Positions 52,144 through 61,510 are shown, counted from the first letter of the stretch. The stretch is DNA of 64,000 nt from an uncultured Clostridia bacterium (GCA_902477755.1 CABSIK010000003.1:246804-310803); one strand, 5' to 3'. Notes: generated by a model from the sequence alone, not told the origin. Translations and numbers: made by a program.

Positions 52144-52407
52144 TTAGAATTTTTCCCAATACTGTTTTACACTGCCTTCATCCAGTGCATCCATGTAAGA
52201 ATCTGCCATTTCAAAGATTTCTTCTTCGTCACGGATTTTCAGAGAAACCTGACTGCCATCCACAATGATGTCTTTCTCTTTGCCTTTGTGGTCTTCCACC
52301 CACTGCAAAAATTCTTTTTCCCAGCGAGCCGCTGTCTGTTCTGCCCCTTCATAGCACAGCAATTCGTCTTTTACGTTTTCGATCACTTCGGTGATTGGTA
52401 ATTTCAT
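52144..52407 (-). CDS. Small acidic protein of unknown function
   Basis: An 87-residue soluble protein, MKLPITEVIENVKDELLCYEGAEQ..., strongly acidic, with no signal or membrane segment. I do not recognise a family. AAAGGAGGAA lies upstream of the ATG at 52407. It starts 16 bases after the ruvB stop, so it is probably the third gene of a ruvA-ruvB operon. Confidence 0.7.
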   Translation of the reverse strand: MKLPITEVIENVKDELLCYEGAEQTAARWEKEFLQWVEDHKGKEKDIIVDGSQVSLKIRDEEEIFEMADSYMDALDEGSVKQYWEKF

Positions 52408-52423
52408 TTCTGTTTTCCTCCTT

Positions 52424-53437
52424 TCACTCTGCGGGGTACGCCAGACCAAAGTGGTCATATCCCCGTTTTGTCACAACTCTGCCCCTTGGTGTCCGCTGGA
52501 TATAACCCAGCTGGAGCAAATAAGGTTCGTATACGTCTTCAATGGTTTCGGATTCCTCATTGATGGAGGCTGCTAACGTATCCAGCCCCACAGGTTTCCC
52601 GCCAAATTTATCAATCATTGCCATGAGCATTTTCCGGTCGATATAATCCAGCCCCATTTTATCCACTTCCAATAAATCCAGTGCAAACCGTGCCACTTCT
52701 CCTGTGATTTTGCCGTCGTATTTCACCTGCGCAAAGTCACGCACACGTTTCAAAAGGCGGTTTGCGATTCTGGGTGTTCCTCTGGAACGGCGGGCGATTT
52801 CTTCCGCGCCGTCTTCATCCAGTTCCACCTTCAGTACATCTGCTGAGCGCAGCAAAATCACTTTCAGCTGTGCGACGCCATAAGGTTCCAGCCGATGCAC
52901 CACGCCGAAACGATCCCTGAGTGGTGCTGTCAAAAGCCCAATTCGTGTGGTTGCCCCAATGAGGGTAAATTTCGGCAAATCCAGCCGCACAGACCGTGCG
53001 CCGGGGCCTTTGCCAATCATAATATCAATGACATAGTCCTCCATGGCAGGATAAAGGATTTCCTCAATCATACGGTTCAGCCGATGTATCTCGTCAATAA
53101 AGAGGATGTCCCCTTCTCCAAGGCTGTTAAGCACCGCTGCCATATCCCCCGGGCGCTCAATGGCAGGACCGGAAGTGGTCTTGATCTGCACGCCCATTTC
53201 ATTGGCAATGATATTGGACAATGTAGTTTTACCAAGTCCCGGCGGGCCATAGAGCAGCACATGGTCTAAGGCTTCGCCGCGCTGTTTTGCCGCTTCGATG
53301 AATACTCGCAGGTTTTCCTTTACATTCTCCTGCCCGATATAGTTTTCCAAACGCTCCGGCCGCAGTTTCGGTTCTGTATCCCGATCTTCCTCCCGCATGC
53401 CGGCAGTCAATATCCGTCTGTCTTCCAATGTTTCCAC
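52424..53437 (-). CDS. ruvB: Holliday junction branch-migration helicase RuvB
   Basis: Hexameric AAA+ motor that moves Holliday junctions. The 337-residue protein has Walker A LLYGPPGLGKTT, Walker B ILFIDEIHRLN, sensor GATTRIGLL and the arginine finger region, plus the C-terminal winged helix ending TPRGRVVTKRGYDHFG. The start is uncertain: GTG at 53437 has a weak ribosome site, while TTG at 53428 is five bases after AGGTGG. It follows ruvA by ten bases. Confidence 0.96.
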   Translation of the reverse strand: METLEDRRILTAGMREEDRDTEPKLRPERLENYIGQENVKENLRVFIEAAKQRGEALDHVLLYGPPGLGKTTLSNIIANEMGVQIKTTSGPAIERPGDMAAVLNSLGEGDILFIDEIHRLNRMIEEILYPAMEDYVIDIMIGKGPGARSVRLDLPKFTLIGATTRIGLLTAPLRDRFGVVHRLEPYGVAQLKVILLRSADVLKVELDEDGAEEIARRSRGTPRIANRLLKRVRDFAQVKYDGKITGEVARFALDLLEVDKMGLDYIDRKMLMAMIDKFGGKPVGLDTLAASINEESETIEDVYEPYLLQLGYIQRTPRGRVVTKRGYDHFGLAYPAE

Positions 53438-53447
53438 CTGTTTCTAC

Positions 53448-54053
53448 TCAAAATGTGACCATTTTCTTGAGGGCAGCCTTCAAAATGTCCTCTGTGGTCA
53501 TGCCTTCCGCTGCCACGCCGTTGACAGCTTTTGCCGCTTCGCTGCGGCTGTATCCCAGTGCCGCCAGTGCATCCATGGCTTCAAACTTCGCGCCGTTGCT
53601 GCCTGTGGGCATCAAATCTTCCGCTTCTATTTCCATGGCAATGGCGTCTGCTGTCTGGAATTTATCCTTCAGTTCCAAAATCACCCGCTGGGCAGTTTTT
53701 CTGCCCACACCGGGAGCTTTAGACAATGTTTTCACATCATCAGAAAGGATGGCAAGGATAATCTCCTGGGGTTTCAGCTGGGACAAAAATCCCAGTGCTC
53801 CCTTTGGCCCCACGCCGGTAACACTAATGAGCCGATGGAACAGCTCCAGTTCTTCTGCCGTAGAAAAGCCATAGAGAGAAATGCCGTCTTCCTTTACATT
53901 CATGTGGGTATGGATTTTTACCGTGTCCCCTACTTCCGGCAGCACCGAAAGGGTCGCCGCGGAAACAAAAATTTCGTAACCCAGTCCACTGGCTTCCACG
54001 ACCACCACGCCGTTTCCCCGGTGCACCAAGGTACCTTTGATATATGAAATCAT
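53448..54053 (-). CDS. ruvA: Holliday junction DNA-binding protein RuvA
   Basis: Tetrameric junction-binding partner of RuvB. The 201-residue protein has the N-terminal OB fold (MISYIKGTLVHRGNGVVVVEASGLGYEIF), two helix-hairpin-helix motifs (VTGVGPKGALGFLS and APGVGRKTAQRVILELK) and the C-terminal RuvB-binding domain (EAMDALAALGYSRSEAAKAV). Confidence 0.97.
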   Translation of the reverse strand: MISYIKGTLVHRGNGVVVVEASGLGYEIFVSAATLSVLPEVGDTVKIHTHMNVKEDGISLYGFSTAEELELFHRLISVTGVGPKGALGFLSQLKPQEIILAILSDDVKTLSKAPGVGRKTAQRVILELKDKFQTADAIAMEIEAEDLMPTGSNGAKFEAMDALAALGYSRSEAAKAVNGVAAEGMTTEDILKAALKKMVTF

Positions 54054-54157
54054 AGTTTGTCCTCCTGTTTACCCTTTCCATTATAAAGGAGGGCGAAAAA
54101 AAGGGCAAGCCCCATCAGAAAATACGTTCGCATTTCTTCTGTGCTGCCCAAATATAT

Positions 54158-55066
54158 TTATGCTTCTTCATGTGGTGTACGAAGGGACAAAAGCAGAACT
54201 GTGCCCAAAATCAGCGCAAATCCCAGCAAATCAATCCACTGGAATTTGGAGCCCAAAAACAGGAAAGACACTACAATGGCTGTCACTGGTTCCACAGTCC
54301 CAAGCAGACTGCCCATGAAAGCGCCTACAATGCTGACCCCTTTCAGATACAAGGAAAACGCAATGGCTGTACCAATGACGATAACGCCAAAGATGGCACC
54401 GATGGCTTCCATATCCAAAGGAATCATGTGATTCCAAGGACGCACGATGGCACAAAGAAGCAAGCCGCCAAAAAACATGCCAAATCCTACAACTACATAC
54501 ACGCCATAATCCCGCAGCAGATTCGCCGCAAGCAGATTATAAGCGGCAGCGGCAACAGCGGAAGCCAGACCAAAAAACAACGCCTGCTTTGTCAGCATCA
54601 TATTATGAATATTCCCATGGGTACTTAAGAGGAATACCCCTAAAATAGCCGAAATAACAGAAATAAGCTCAAATCCTCTGGGCATTTTCAGCCTGCGGAT
54701 GCAAACAAAAGCCAAAATCACCGTTGGCGCCAATGCCTGCAGCACCGTTGCCGTACCAGCATTGGAATATTGTACCGTTACAAAGTATGTATATTGACAG
54801 AACAGCATGCCAAAAACAGAAAATCCCAATAATCTCTTGGCATCTGCACCTTTATGAAATACTTCATTGAGTTTTTTCCCCTCACGGATATACCCGATTA
54901 TCAACAGCAAAATACCAGCCGTCAACAGACGGATAGAGACCAGCCAATTTGCCGTAGCGCCTTTTTCCTGAAACAAAAACTGTGCGAAGCAGCCAGAAAT
55001 ACCCCAACACATACCCCCTGCCAGTGTCAGGAAAATCCCTCGTCTTTTTTCACGATTCCCTTCCAT
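54158..55066 (-). CDS. EamA/DMT-family transporter
   Basis: A 302-residue transporter with ten membrane segments formed by two EamA repeats (GGMCWGISGCFAQFLF at the start of the first; AAAYNLLAANLLRDYGVYVVVG at the start of the second). The second repeat ends SLLGTVEPVTAIVVSFLFLGSKF, a conserved family stretch. Relatives export amino acids or metabolites; substrate unknown. AAAGGAAAAG precedes the ATG at 55066. Confidence 0.9.
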   Translation of the reverse strand: MEGNREKRRGIFLTLAGGMCWGISGCFAQFLFQEKGATANWLVSIRLLTAGILLLIIGYIREGKKLNEVFHKGADAKRLLGFSVFGMLFCQYTYFVTVQYSNAGTATVLQALAPTVILAFVCIRRLKMPRGFELISVISAILGVFLLSTHGNIHNMMLTKQALFFGLASAVAAAAYNLLAANLLRDYGVYVVVGFGMFFGGLLLCAIVRPWNHMIPLDMEAIGAIFGVIVIGTAIAFSLYLKGVSIVGAFMGSLLGTVEPVTAIVVSFLFLGSKFQWIDLLGFALILGTVLLLSLRTPHEEA

Positions 55067-55102
55067 AACTTTTCCTTTCCTTTCTTTTGGGTTAGTATAT
55101 CT

Positions 55103-55131
55103 ATTATACGCCGGAGCACACTGCACCACAA
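55103..55131 (-). promoter_or_regulatory. Promoter for the EamA transporter
   Basis: Minus strand TTGTGG (55126-55131), 17 bases, TATAAT (55103-55108). Confidence 0.75.
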
Positions 55132-55156
55132 GGATTTTTTCCAGTTCCTGCAACAG

Positions 55157-55199
55157 AAAAAGGGACAGAGCTGCATTCCTGCTGCTATGTCCCTTTTTA
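55157..55199 (-). terminator. Terminator of the threonine dehydratase gene
   Basis: AAAAAGGGACAG and the complementary ATGTCCCTTTTT (55187-55198) form a stem followed by T on the minus strand. Confidence 0.85.
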
Positions 55200-55236
55200 T
55201 CGTTAGGATTTATGTTGCTTCTGTAGATGCTGTGAA

Positions 55237-56430
55237 TTACAGTACTGTGAAGCCTTTTGCTTTGATTGCTTCAATCATCTGTTCGCTGTGTTCTTTGTTT
55301 CTTGTTTCAGCAACGATGTCTACGATACATGTGCTTACTGCGATATCCTGTACCATACGGTCGTGGTTTACGCTGAAGATGTTAGCGCCTGTTTCAGCGA
55401 TAGCTGTCAGCAGCTGTGTCAGCTGACCGGGTTTATCCATAACCATTACGGACAGTTTTGTGATTCTGCCGTTAGCCTGCAGAGCTTTGTCGATGATACG
55501 ATCCAGAACGTTTACGTCAACGTTACCGCCGGAGATTACGCATACAGCTTTTTTGCCTTTGATGTCAACTTTGTTGTACATAGCAGCTGCTACGGAAACA
55601 GCGCCAGCGCCTTCTGCTACCATTTTGTGTTTTTCGATCAGTTTCAGAATAGCGGAAGCGATTTCGTCTTCTGTTACTGTTACAACGCCGTCAACATATT
55701 TCTGGCACATAGCGAATGTCAGGTCGCCGGGCTGTTTAACAGCGATACCGTCAGCCATTGTGCTTACGGAAGCCAGAGCTTCTGTTTTGCCAACTTTCAG
55801 AGCGTTCTGCATGGAAGGAGCGCCTGCTGCCTGTACACCATATACTTTGCAGTTAGGGTTGATCTGTTTTACAGCGAAAGCAACGCCGCCGATCAGACCG
55901 CCGCCACCGATGGGAACCAGAACAACTTCTGCGTCTTTTACCTGTTCCATGATTTCCAGACCAACTGTACCCTGACCAGCCATTACATATTCATCGTTGA
56001 AGGGGTGCAGGAATGTGTAGCCTTTTTCCTGCTGCAGCTGAGTCGCTTTTGCAGCAGCATCATCATATACGCCAGGAACCAGCACTACTTCTGCGCCATA
56101 GCTTCTGGTAGCTTCTACTTTCGCCATGGGTGCGGATTCGGGCATGCAAATTACAGCAGGGATACCTTTTTTCTGAGCAGCCAGAGCTACGCCCTGAGCA
56201 TGGTTACCTGCGGAGCAAGCGATTACACCTTTCTGTGCTTCTGCATCTGTCAGGCTAGCTGTTTTAAAGTAAGCGCCTCTCAGTTTGAAAGAGCCTGTTA
56301 CCTGCATGTTTTCACATTTGATATAAACATCAGCATCGGGGTTGATGTAAGTGGACTGGAATACGGGTGTTTTTCTAGCTACGCCGTCCAGTACTTTTTT
56401 TGCTTCCTGCAGCATTTCCATTGTCAACAT
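55237..56430 (-). CDS. ilvA: Threonine ammonia-lyase (threonine dehydratase)
   Basis: PLP enzyme converting threonine to 2-oxobutyrate and ammonia. The 397-residue protein has the PLP lysine motif GSFKLRGAY, CSAGNHAQGVA, the phosphate-binding GGGGLIGG and a single C-terminal ACT domain (LSVMVMDKPGQLTQLLTAIAETGANIFSVNHDR). One ACT domain and this length are typical of the TdcB/YbgE-like form of about 400 residues, which may be catabolic rather than biosynthetic. The strong codon bias implies high expression. It has a structured leader and its own terminator. Confidence 0.95.
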   Translation of the reverse strand: MLTMEMLQEAKKVLDGVARKTPVFQSTYINPDADVYIKCENMQVTGSFKLRGAYFKTASLTDAEAQKGVIACSAGNHAQGVALAAQKKGIPAVICMPESAPMAKVEATRSYGAEVVLVPGVYDDAAAKATQLQQEKGYTFLHPFNDEYVMAGQGTVGLEIMEQVKDAEVVLVPIGGGGLIGGVAFAVKQINPNCKVYGVQAAGAPSMQNALKVGKTEALASVSTMADGIAVKQPGDLTFAMCQKYVDGVVTVTEDEIASAILKLIEKHKMVAEGAGAVSVAAAMYNKVDIKGKKAVCVISGGNVDVNVLDRIIDKALQANGRITKLSVMVMDKPGQLTQLLTAIAETGANIFSVNHDRMVQDIAVSTCIVDIVAETRNKEHSEQMIEAIKAKGFTVL

Positions 56431-56460
56431 AAAATATCACTCCTGTAAATTTAAAAGTTT

Positions 56461-56539
56461 TTAACTCACGGACAATTGTTTTTAATTGTCCCTCTCTCAT
56501 GTACGAGTTAATTATAGCCCTCCTTTTTTCCAACGTCAA
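56461..56539 (-). promoter_or_regulatory. Promoter and 5' stem-loop leader of the threonine dehydratase gene
   Basis: Minus strand TTGACG (56534-56539), 17 bases, TATAAT (56511-56516). The transcript should start near 56504 and immediately form a nested stem: TTAACTC (56504-56510) with GAGTTAA (56461-56467), and inside it GGACAATT with AATTGTCC. There is no T tail. In the 402-base gap 56431-56832 the part 56545-56780 shows nothing else I can name. Confidence 0.7.
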
Positions 56540-56782
56540 TACAAAATTGTGATTTTTTTGCCGATTTTCTCGATTTTTCCAGCTTTTTTCGGCTTTTCCC
56601 CAATAGAAAACCATCTATCCACCAAGGGTGTACGCTGTGTATACAATTCGCAAAACTCCCTATATTTTCAGCCTCCTGACAATTTTTTCCTGATGCCAAA
56701 ATAAAAGTTTTCTAAAAAAATAACGAAGCTTTTGTATAAATGTACATACAACCCTTGCCGAGAAAATAACAACCCTTTGGCA

Positions 56783-56834
56783 CAAAAAAACAGGATCTAT
56801 CTAATATCCAATTAGATAAATCCTGTTGGTTTTT
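56783..56834 (-). terminator. Terminator of tig-clpP-clpX
   Basis: ACAGGAT...TATCTAAT pairs with ATTAGATA...ATCCTGT, followed by a run of A (T on the minus strand), right after the clpX stop. Confidence 0.85.
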
Positions 56835-58128
56835 AAGATGCACTTGCGCCTTTTTCCTGTTTTTTCTGACGGGAACGGTGCAGGGGCTTTCTGTTTTCGT
56901 TATAGATATACTGAGGCTGTGCTTTGCCTTCTACCACATCTTTGGTGATGATGCATTTTTCCACAGTGGTTTCTGTAGGAATTTCGTACATCACAGGGTT
57001 GATGAAGTCTTCCAGAATGGCTCTCAGACCTCTGGCGCCGGTTTCCCGTTCCATAGCCTTATGAGCGATAGCTTTCAGAGCATCTTCCTCAAATTCCAGA
57101 ATCACATCATCCAGTTCAAAGAGATATTGATACTGTTTGGTCAGTGCGTTTTTGGGTTCTGTCAGGATATGAACGAAAGCGTCTTCATCCAGATTATCCA
57201 GTGTTACCACAACAGGCAGACGACCGATGAATTCAGGAATCAGACCATATTTCAGCAGATCCTGAGGCATCAGGCTCTGAAGCAGTTCATCGTTTGTCTT
57301 ATCCAGCTTGCTGTGCACATCTGCACCAAAACCGATGACTTTGTGCCCCATGCGGTTCTGGATAATCTTTTCGATGCCGCCAAATGCGCCGCCGCAAATA
57401 AACAGAATGTTTGTGGTGTCGATCTGGATAAATTCCTGATGAGGGTGCTTTCTGCCGCCCTGAGGAGGCACGCTTGCTGTAGTGCCTTCCAGAATTTTCA
57501 GCAGTGCCTGCTGTACACCTTCACCGCTGACGTCACGGGTGATGGATACGTTTTCGGATTTCTTGGTAATCTTATCGATTTCGTCGATATAGATGATACC
57601 GCGTTCCGCTTTTTCAATATCATAATCTGCCGCCTGAATCAGTTTCAGCAGGATATTTTCTACGTCCTCACCTACATAGCCGGCTTCTGTCAAAGAAGTC
57701 GCGTCTGCGATGGCGAAAGGCACCTGCAATACTCTTGCCAGTGTCTGTGCCAGCAGAGTTTTACCAGTCCCTGTAGGGCCTACCAGCAGGATATTGCTTT
57801 TCTGCAGTTCCACATCGTCTGTTTTGGCGTTGCGGAAAATTCTCTTATAGTGGTTGTAAACTGCCACAGACAGCGCCTGTTTGGCTCTGTCCTGACCGAT
57901 GACATACTGGTCAAGGATTTCCTTGATCTGCTTGGGCTTGGGCAGTTCTTTCACTTCGTCCTCTTTTGCGAGGGTTTCATATTCTTCGTCAATAATATCT
58001 GCGCAAAGGTCGATACATTCGTCGCAGATATACACATTGGGGCCGGCAATCAGTTTTTTTACCTGATCCTGTGTTTTGCCGCAAAAGGAACACCGTAATT
58101 TGTTCATTTCATCGTTTTTACCGGTCAT
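56833..58128 (-). CDS. clpX: ATP-dependent Clp protease ATP-binding subunit ClpX
   Basis: AAA+ unfoldase that feeds proteins to ClpP. The 431-residue protein has the zinc-binding domain (CSFCGKTQDQV, CDECIDLC), Walker A GPTGTGKT, Walker B IIYIDEIDK, and the IGF-type ClpP-binding loop (VIGFGAD). The ATG at 58128 is ten bases after AAGGAG. It follows clpP by seven bases. Confidence 0.97.
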   Translation of the reverse strand: MTGKNDEMNKLRCSFCGKTQDQVKKLIAGPNVYICDECIDLCADIIDEEYETLAKEDEVKELPKPKQIKEILDQYVIGQDRAKQALSVAVYNHYKRIFRNAKTDDVELQKSNILLVGPTGTGKTLLAQTLARVLQVPFAIADATSLTEAGYVGEDVENILLKLIQAADYDIEKAERGIIYIDEIDKITKKSENVSITRDVSGEGVQQALLKILEGTTASVPPQGGRKHPHQEFIQIDTTNILFICGGAFGGIEKIIQNRMGHKVIGFGADVHSKLDKTNDELLQSLMPQDLLKYGLIPEFIGRLPVVVTLDNLDEDAFVHILTEPKNALTKQYQYLFELDDVILEFEEDALKAIAHKAMERETGARGLRAILEDFINPVMYEIPTETTVEKCIITKDVVEGKAQPQYIYNENRKPLHRSRQKKQEKGASAS

Positions 58129-58135
58129 TCCATTC

Positions 58136-58729
58136 TCACTCCTTTGTCTGAGGCTTTGTGATGACAGCGTCAATCAAACCATATTCCTTTGCTTCTTCTG
58201 CTGTCATAAAGTTATCCCGTTCTGTGTCACGGGCAATTTCATCAAAGGATTTGCCTGTATTGGCAGCCAGGATTTCATTCAGTTTCTTTTTGGTGCGCAG
58301 GATGTTTTCCGCGTGAATCTGAATATCTGTTGCCTGACCTCTTGCGCCGCCGCTGGGCTGGTGGATCATGACTTCTGCATTAGGCAGTGCATAGCGTTTG
58401 CCTTTTGCGCCGCCTGCCAGCAGGAACGCGCCCATGCTTGCTGCCATACCGATGCAGATTGTAGATACATCGGGGCGGATATACTGCATAGTGTCATAAA
58501 TCGCCATACCTGCGGTTACGGAACCACCAGGGCTGTTGATATACAGGTTGATATCCTTATCGGGATCTTCCGCAGCAAGGTAAAGCAGCTGTGCAACAAC
58601 CAAGCTGGCTGTCACGTCGTTGACTTCCTCGCCTAAGAAAATGATTCTGTCTTTTAACAATCTGGAATAAATGTCATAAGAACGTTCGCCGTGGTTAGAC
58701 TGATCCACGACCATAGGTACTAAACTCAT
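58136..58729 (-). CDS. clpP: ATP-dependent Clp protease proteolytic subunit
   Basis: Serine protease of 197 residues with the complete triad S98 (GMAASMGAF), H123 (VMIHQPSGG) and D172 (RDTERDNFM), and the usual INSPGGSVTAG handle. AGGAGG lies eight bases before the ATG at 58729. Middle gene of tig-clpP-clpX. Confidence 0.98.
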   Translation of the reverse strand: MSLVPMVVDQSNHGERSYDIYSRLLKDRIIFLGEEVNDVTASLVVAQLLYLAAEDPDKDINLYINSPGGSVTAGMAIYDTMQYIRPDVSTICIGMAASMGAFLLAGGAKGKRYALPNAEVMIHQPSGGARGQATDIQIHAENILRTKKKLNEILAANTGKSFDEIARDTERDNFMTAEEAKEYGLIDAVITKPQTKE

Positions 58730-58762
58730 TCGCAATCCCTCCTGTTTCGTTCTTTTTGATAT

Positions 58763-58792
58763 GAAACAGGCACAGTATCCTGTGCCTGTTTC
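58763..58792 (-). other. Perfect hairpin between tig and clpP
   Basis: GAAACAGGCACAG and CTGTGCCTGTTTC form a 13-bp stem with a 4-base loop in the tig-clpP spacer. There is no following T run on the minus strand, so it is more likely an RNA-stability or processing signal, or a partial attenuator, than a full terminator. Confidence 0.7.
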
Positions 58793-58818
58793 CATTCACG
58801 CAATTTGATTTGCGAATC

Positions 58819-60120
58819 TTACTTTTCGGGTTCTGTTACGATAGCTGTTTCTTCGATGAGCTTCATAGCAGCTCTTACCAGCATATCCTGTCTCAGAGCT
58901 TCTTTGTCTTCGTCTTTCATCATTTCCAGCATTACTTTGCCGTCGATGCCGTAGCTTTCGCCGTATTTTACAACTTCTGCATCCAGATCTTCCTGAGAGA
59001 TTGTCAGGTTTTCTTCTTTTGCGATCTGTTCCAGCATCAGTCTAGCGTTTACGCTCTTAATGCTTGTGTCTTTGAAAGTTTCTTTCATAGCTTCTTCGGA
59101 AGTGCCCATGTACTGATAGTAAATGTCCATGGTCAGGCCCTGCTGCATGATGTTCTGTTCAAATTCTCTCATCATGCTGTTGATTTTGTTATCATACATA
59201 ACCTGAGGTACTTCCATTGTGCAGTTTGCTACTGCTGCATCCAGCAGTTTGTCGCCCTGCAGCTGTTTTGCTCTTTCTACTTTGTCTGCTGCCAGTTTGC
59301 CCGCGATGCTAGCTCTGTATTCATCCATTGTGGAGAATTCGGAAACATCTTCTGCAAAAGCGTCGTTCAGTTCAGGCAGTTCTTTTGCTGTGATGCCTTT
59401 CAGTTCGATAGCGAATACAGCGGGCTTGCCAGCCAGTTCAGGTGCATGGTAAGCTTCGGGGAAAGTTACGTTGATATCGAATTTTTCGCCTACGCTGTGG
59501 CCAACGATCTGATCTTCGAAACCTTCGATGAAGGAATGAGAACCCAGTTCCAGATCATGTTCGTCGGATTTGCCGCCTTCGAAAGGAACGCCGTCAACGC
59601 TGCCTTCGTAGCTGATTTTTGCAACATCGCCCATCTGAGCAGGTCTGTCTGTTACTTCTACCAGTCTAGCGTTCTGTTTCTGAACTTTTTCCAGTTCTTT
59701 TGCGATTTCTTCGTCTGTTACTTCTGTAGGAACTTTTTCTACAGACAGACCTTTGTACTGACCCAGAGTTACTTCGGGTTTTACAGTTACATCAATGATG
59801 AATTTGATGCCTTTTGCTTTGTCGATGTATTCAACATCCAAAGTAGGAGCGGAAACAACGTCCAGATCCAGTTCTTTGATTGCTGCCATGTATTCATCAG
59901 GGAAGATGTGGTTGATTGCATCTTCGTAGAAGAAGTTTTCGCCGTACTGTGCTTCGATGAGCTTTCTGGGCACTTTGCCTTTTCTGAAACCGGGCAGAGA
60001 GATCTGGTTTTTGTTTTTGTTGTAAGCGAAAGCCAGACCTGTTTCCAGTGTTTCAGGGCTTACTTCGAAAGAAAATTTTACTTCTGTTTTTTCTTTGCTG
60101 ATCAGTGTTGCATTATTCAT
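58819..60120 (-). CDS. tig: Trigger factor
   Basis: Ribosome-bound chaperone and peptidyl-prolyl isomerase. The 433-residue protein has the ribosome-binding loop signature GFRKGKVPRKLIE (around residue 45), the FKBP-like domain (AQMGDVAKISYEGSVDGVPFEGG) and the long helical C-terminal domain. Strong codon bias. Upstream is a TATAAT box on the minus strand near 60228-60233. First gene of the Clp operon. Confidence 0.97.
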   Translation of the reverse strand: MNNATLISKEKTEVKFSFEVSPETLETGLAFAYNKNKNQISLPGFRKGKVPRKLIEAQYGENFFYEDAINHIFPDEYMAAIKELDLDVVSAPTLDVEYIDKAKGIKFIIDVTVKPEVTLGQYKGLSVEKVPTEVTDEEIAKELEKVQKQNARLVEVTDRPAQMGDVAKISYEGSVDGVPFEGGKSDEHDLELGSHSFIEGFEDQIVGHSVGEKFDINVTFPEAYHAPELAGKPAVFAIELKGITAKELPELNDAFAEDVSEFSTMDEYRASIAGKLAADKVERAKQLQGDKLLDAAVANCTMEVPQVMYDNKINSMMREFEQNIMQQGLTMDIYYQYMGTSEEAMKETFKDTSIKSVNARLMLEQIAKEENLTISQEDLDAEVVKYGESYGIDGKVMLEMMKDEDKEALRQDMLVRAAMKLIEETAIVTEPEK

Positions 60121-60298
60121 GGTTAGAAGTTCCTCCTTAAAAAATATCTGTATCTGACAACTTCATTTTTTCTGTTTTGTATGCTGTCATTTTCCGGCAG
60201 TCCTTGAAAACTGCACAATCAAAGCATATTATAACACAGCAAAATCCGAAAATCTACTGCTATTTATAAAAAATCCCCTTGTTTTCGGGAAAAAAACG

Positions 60299-60580
60299 TC
60301 AAATGATTTCCCTTTCGGCATAAATCAGCTCTGCCTCTGTATTTTTTTCCATAAAATCCAGCACATGCTGCACCATGCTGTCCGCATGGCGGCTTTCGTT
60401 GGAAACACAGGCAAAGCCGATGGTCAGCAGCTTATGGTTATCCTGATTGTCTACCTCCGCAATGGAAATATTGAATTTGTGCCGTGTTTTTTCCATAAGG
60501 CTTTTGAGCACCATCCGCTTTTCCTTCAGGCTGGTGACCCAGTCTGCCCGAAAAGTCACTTCGCAGGTACCAATGATCAT
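60299..60580 (-). CDS. DUF503 family protein (YlxP-like)
   Basis: A 93-residue protein, MIIGTCEVTFRADWVTSLKEKRMVLKSLMEKTRHKFNISIAEVDNQD..., with the SLKEKR motif and length of the DUF503/YlxP family, of unknown function and usually near ribosome-maturation genes. AGAGAGG is nine bases before the ATG at 60580; two earlier ATGs are too close to that site. Confidence 0.87.
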   Translation of the reverse strand: MIIGTCEVTFRADWVTSLKEKRMVLKSLMEKTRHKFNISIAEVDNQDNHKLLTIGFACVSNESRHADSMVQHVLDFMEKNTEAELIYAEREII

Positions 60581-60607
60581 TTCCATCATCCTCTCTGACG
60601 CTGATTT

Positions 60608-61111
60608 TTATACATGGTATACCATAACCCATGTGTCCCCCTGTTCTTTGACGATTTCAAATCCCAACCGTTCATACAATCTATGGGCAGGATTTTCTTT
60701 CTGAACGGAAAGAGAAATCCCAGACAAATTTCTTTTTTGAATTTCTTTCAAAAATTTCTTCAAAAGAACCGTGCCGATGCCCTGCCCCCGAAAGGAGGGC
60801 AAAAGAGAAACCGCCAACTCCGGCATGCCTTCCACACTACCGTATCCCTGCAAATATCTGCACCATGCGGCACCGATAACCTGCGTTCCTTGTACCGCAC
60901 ACAGACAGAAATCTCCGTCTTTGCCAAAATCCGCAATATAGGGCTGCAATTCCGGTAACACCACCACTTCTCTGGGCGGTGGTGTTGCGCCCGGCGGCAG
61001 AAAAATGGCTTCGTACAGAAAATCCGCCAACAAGGGATATTCTTCCCTTTCCATAGGACGAAACTCAATTTCTTCCAGAAAGTTCCCACAGTTTTTCCTG
61101 CAATTTTCCAT
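60608..61111 (-). CDS. GNAT-family N-acetyltransferase
   Basis: A 167-residue acetyltransferase. The acetyl-CoA loop SFRGQGIGTVLLKKFLKEIQ and the late ENPAHRLYERLGFEIVKEQG are clear. The ATG at 61111 is six bases after GGAGG and lies inside the 3' end of the DUF1893 gene, overlapping it by 47 bases in another frame. Substrate unknown. Confidence 0.87.
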   Translation of the reverse strand: MENCRKNCGNFLEEIEFRPMEREEYPLLADFLYEAIFLPPGATPPPREVVVLPELQPYIADFGKDGDFCLCAVQGTQVIGAAWCRYLQGYGSVEGMPELAVSLLPSFRGQGIGTVLLKKFLKEIQKRNLSGISLSVQKENPAHRLYERLGFEIVKEQGDTWVMVYHV

Positions 61112-61496
61112 AGGCTTCCTCCACATCTGTCACAGAAAGCACCGTCTGCTCCATAGGGCACATGCCGTCTTTGTTTCGATTGATGATATAAGGCACTTTC
61201 GTTCCATAAGAAACGGAAATACCGCTGTTCTCCAATGCTTTCAAAGCATGCTCGCTGATGACTTTGGCATAGAGATATTTTGCGCCGCCTTTGCACAGGA
61301 GAAATGCTGCCGCTTTCCCAATGACTTGGTCTGCTACCGCCGCTCCCTGCAAAAAGTCGGGATTCTCTGCCAAAATCTCCATCATAGGGGCAATCCCTTT
61401 TTTCTGTGATGTTTTTTGCTCACCGGAAGGAGAAACTGCCGCAAAGGTCACATCTTCCGCCTCCAGTGCTTTTTTCGCCTGTTCCAGTAAATCCAA
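61065..61496 (-). CDS. DUF1893 family protein
   Basis: A 143-residue protein with the DUF1893 pattern: GIAPMMEILAENPDFLQGAAVADQVIGKAAAFLL, a glycine-rich KGGAKYLYAKVISEHALKALEN and a late CPMEQTVLSVTDVEEAY. Function is unknown, though relatives are cytidine-deaminase-like in fold. It starts with TTG at 61496, six bases after AAAGGAGAG; it is 14 bases downstream of the aldo/keto reductase stop. Confidence 0.8.
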   Translation of the reverse strand: MDLLEQAKKALEAEDVTFAAVSPSGEQKTSQKKGIAPMMEILAENPDFLQGAAVADQVIGKAAAFLLCKGGAKYLYAKVISEHALKALENSGISVSYGTKVPYIINRNKDGMCPMEQTVLSVTDVEEAYGKLQEKLWELSGRN

Positions 61497-61510
61497 GTGG
61501 TTCTCTCCTT

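Noticed and set aside
56461..56510. T-box or amino-acid riboswitch in front of the threonine dehydratase gene
   Set aside because: No T-box motif, no specifier stem and no terminator; only a simple nested hairpin.
58763..58792. Full terminator between tig and clpP
   Set aside because: The stem is perfect but no T run follows on the coding strand, and clpP has no obvious promoter after it.
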